DNA from: Candidatus Roizmanbacteria bacterium
GTDB lineage: Bacteria; Patescibacteriota; Microgenomatia; UBA1406
Direction of reading: 5' to 3'
DNA: 6,810 bases
Assembly: GCA_024653645.1 (NCBI GenBank)
Contig: JANLHK010000068.1
Coordinates: 1 to 6,810 of the forward strand
Below are positions 5,763-6,810 of this stretch, one piece after another; position 1 is the first letter of the stretch, and every line of letters begins with the position of its first letter. Under the pieces are notes generated by a model, which was not told the origin of the DNA, ran no database searches, and worked only from the letters and a program-made list of their open reading frames with translations. The position numbers were made by a program, and so were the translations under genes.

Positions 5763-6213
5763 CTATACCAAAGCCGCAACCCCAAAGGACATTAAGCGAA
5801 CCGTGAGGGTTATTGATGCCCGTGATGTGTCATTGGGTCGTTTAGCCTCAGGTATTAGCGTTATTCTACAAGGTAAAGATAAGTCCTACATGAGCTATGA
5901 GGCCGATGTGGGTGACTACGTCGTGGTGACTAATATTCAGTTTGTGCGTATTACCGGCGCTAAGGCATCGCAAAAAGAATACGGAACCTATTCAGGTTAT
6001 CCCGGAGGTCTGCGCCTTGAGAGTTTAGCATCACTGTTGCAGCGCAATCCCCGCGAATTGATTCGCCGAGCAGTAAAGGGTATGTTACCCAAAAATAAAT
6101 TGCGTGATAAGCGACTGGCTCGACTCTCAACGTTCGTTGATGAAAACTATAAAACCCCGGTTGTGGGATTACCAATTGTAATAGAACATGGCAGCAACAA
6201 AACCAAGAACTAA
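5746..6213 (+). CDS. rplM: 50S ribosomal protein L13 (uL13)
   Basis: L13 is an early-assembling large-subunit protein. The 155-residue product shows RVIDARDVSLGRLAS (21-35), the YEADVGDYVVV strand (51-61), the YSGYPGGL signature (82-89) and RAVKGMLPKN (108-117), all in the family order. Asp24 and the LGRLAS helix match the usual VIDA..LGRLAS motif. The N-terminus is about 10 residues longer than in the E. coli protein and is Lys/Thr-rich. The C-terminal part after Leu127 is divergent, and its last nine codons are also read in another frame as the start of rpsI. The start is set by the strong SD and by the absence of another start before the conserved core. It overlaps rplQ by 17 bases and rpsI by 26 bases. 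The rplM-rpsI pair is universal in bacteria. Confidence 0.96.
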   Translation: MKRTANYTKAATPKDIKRTVRVIDARDVSLGRLASGISVILQGKDKSYMSYEADVGDYVVVTNIQFVRITGAKASQKEYGTYSGYPGGLRLESLASLLQRNPRELIRRAVKGMLPKNKLRDKRLARLSTFVDENYKTPVVGLPIVIEHGSNKTKN

Positions 6214-6634
6214 ATCAAAAGTAAAGAACGTGTACTACGAAGCAGTCGGTCGACGTAAAGAAGCATCAAGTCGTGTGCGTTTAGCACTGGGCGCTGTTGG
6301 TGCATTTGAAAAAGGCAAGATGTATGTAAATGAAAAGCCGATTGAAAAAGTGTTCCCCGGCTCTCTTTTGAAGCACCGCTATGAAGCGGCATTCGCTGTT
6401 ACTAATACCTTAGGTCGCTTTACCGTGACAGCTCATACTATTGGTGGTGGTGTAGCTGGTCAGATTGATGCGTTCGTACTTGCCTGTGCCCGTTCGTTAG
6501 TTAAGGCAGACGCAAGCTACCGAACCGTGCTTAAAGCTGCCGGACTATTGATGGTTGATGCGCGACAACGAGAGCGTCGCAAAGCGGGTCTTGCTCAAAA
6601 AGCTCGCAAAGAGAAGCAATCACCAAAGCGTTAA
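6188..6634 (+). CDS. rpsI: 30S ribosomal protein S9 (uS9)
   Basis: S9 lies in the 30S head; its C-terminal Lys-Arg reaches the anticodon stem of P-site tRNA. The 148-residue product has a basic N-terminal tail (1-15), then YYEAVGRRKEASSRVRL (16-32), GGGVAGQIDA (86-95, the usual GGGxxGQ block), and DARQRERRKAGLAQKARK (124-141) ending in SPKR. The last two residues keep the tRNA-contacting Lys-Arg. In the KKYG or KKPG position this protein has RKAG. The ATG at 6188 overlaps rplM by 26 bases and lacks an SD. A GTG at 6230 (Val15) would avoid the overlap and still keep the conserved domain, so the start is less certain than the gene. It is the last plus-strand gene in the window. Confidence 0.96.
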   Translation: MAATKPRTKSKVKNVYYEAVGRRKEASSRVRLALGAVGAFEKGKMYVNEKPIEKVFPGSLLKHRYEAAFAVTNTLGRFTVTAHTIGGGVAGQIDAFVLACARSLVKADASYRTVLKAAGLLMVDARQRERRKAGLAQKARKEKQSPKR

Positions 6635-6641
6635 GGAGCTT

Positions 6642-6676
6642 AATCCAGCAAGTACTGAGTCCAGCGTTGCTGGATT
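6642..6676 (+). terminator. Inverted repeat after rpsI, possible terminator between convergent genes
   Basis: AATCCAGCAA (6642-6651) and TTGCTGGATT (6667-6676) form a perfect 10-bp stem with a 15-base loop, starting 8 bases after the rpsI stop. A second, exclusive hairpin is possible: TCCAGC (6660-6665) pairs with the same GCTGGA (6669-6674) around a GTT loop, extendable by G-U pairs. Only three T's follow on the plus strand, and no T tract follows on the minus strand, so it is not a textbook intrinsic terminator. Its place between convergent genes suggests a two-way termination or RNA 3'-end protecting role. The pairing is seen; the function is inferred. Confidence 0.4.
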
Positions 6677-6699
6677 TCAAGTATCGCTGCGCTCTATTT

Positions 6700-6810
6700 T
6701 CAACCTACTCCATGCATGAAGATAGCCTTCCAGGGACGATAATCTGATGTGAAGGTTTCGCCAAACGTAACAACTCCATTTTTTTGTACCTGATAGGTAA
6801 ATACCGATCG
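6700..6810 (-). CDS. C-terminal fragment of a convergent gene, possibly a VanW/G5-type secreted protein (5' part outside the window)
   Basis: Reading the minus strand inward from 6810 gives 36 codons ending in TGA at 6702-6700. The protein end has the form of a beta-hairpin: a VFTYQVQKNG strand and turn (3-12), VVTFGETFTS (13-22), then DYRPWKAIF (23-31) and a terminal HGVG. The pattern of an x-K-D/N-G turn followed by a Thr/Ser-rich strand and a Y-x-PW motif before a closing Gly resembles my recollection of the C-terminal ends of bacterial VanW-family or G5-domain cell-surface proteins. That resemblance is from memory and the fragment is short, so the family is tentative. It is convergent with rpsI, with the inverted repeat between them. 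It is not part of the ribosomal operon. Confidence 0.55.
   Translation of the reverse strand, partial: RSVFTYQVQKNGVVTFGETFTSDYRPWKAIFMHGVG

Noticed and set aside
6633..6638. AAGGAG just after rpsI as a ribosome-binding site for a further gene
   Set aside because: No ATG, GTG or TTG follows at usable distance; the next ATG codons are more than 70 bases away, over the inverted repeat.
6779..6785. Run of seven T's as the tail of an intrinsic terminator
   Set aside because: No stable stem lies directly upstream, and the run encodes Gln-Lys-Asn codons of the minus-strand gene.
1..6810. Alternative genetic code (TGA read as an amino acid)
   Set aside because: TGA ends the adk fusion and rpoA exactly at family-expected ends, and no conserved gene contains an internal TGA.
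1..6810. CRISPR arrays, tRNAs, insertion sequences or inteins
   Set aside because: No regularly spaced direct repeats, cloverleaf-like segments, transposase motifs or terminal repeats were seen; every ribosomal gene is uninterrupted.

Overview
The window is a dense, almost gap-free stretch of a bacterial ribosomal-protein superoperon. All twelve plus-strand genes read the same way: secY (3' part only), an adenylate kinase fused to a second P-loop kinase, map, infA, rpmJ, rpsM, rpsK, rpsD, rpoA, rplQ, rplM and rpsI. A short minus-strand fragment at the far right is the C-terminal end of a converging gene. This order joins the end of the spc operon, the alpha operon and the L13-S9 pair, with no truA or other gene between rplQ and rplM. 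The standard code fits: TGA is used as a stop by the adk fusion and rpoA, and no internal TGA needs recoding.

The window suggests a streamlined bacterium, most plausibly of the Patescibacteria (candidate phyla radiation). This is inferred from several features together: a very short adenylate kinase without a LID domain, fused to an archaeal-type kinase module; few Shine-Dalgarno (SD) sequences; tiny or negative intergenic distances; an S4 without zinc cysteines; a divergent L17; and an insertion in IF-1. None of these is diagnostic alone. The absence of TGA recoding argues against the Gracilibacteria and Absconditabacteria branches.

Layout: 1-646, SecY C-terminal half. 646-1776, Adk/UPF0200-like fusion. 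1773-2531, methionine aminopeptidase. 2532-2576, the largest gap between the plus-strand genes, holding an extended -10 promoter so close to infA that its transcript should be leaderless or nearly so. 2577-4410, IF-1, L36, S13, S11 and S4. 4429-5337, RNA polymerase alpha. 5334-6634, L17, L13 and S9, which overlap one another. 6635-6699 is non-coding, with an inverted repeat that may be a terminator. 6700-6810 is a minus-strand C-terminus resembling the end of secreted VanW/G5-type proteins.

The genes serve one programme: making ribosomes (S4, S9, S11, S13, L13, L17, L36), starting translation (IF-1), removing the initiator methionine (Map), exporting proteins (SecY), transcription (alpha) and nucleotide balance (Adk). 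I found no clear new defence, mobile or regulatory system. The most unusual items are the two-kinase fusion and the infA promoter placement.
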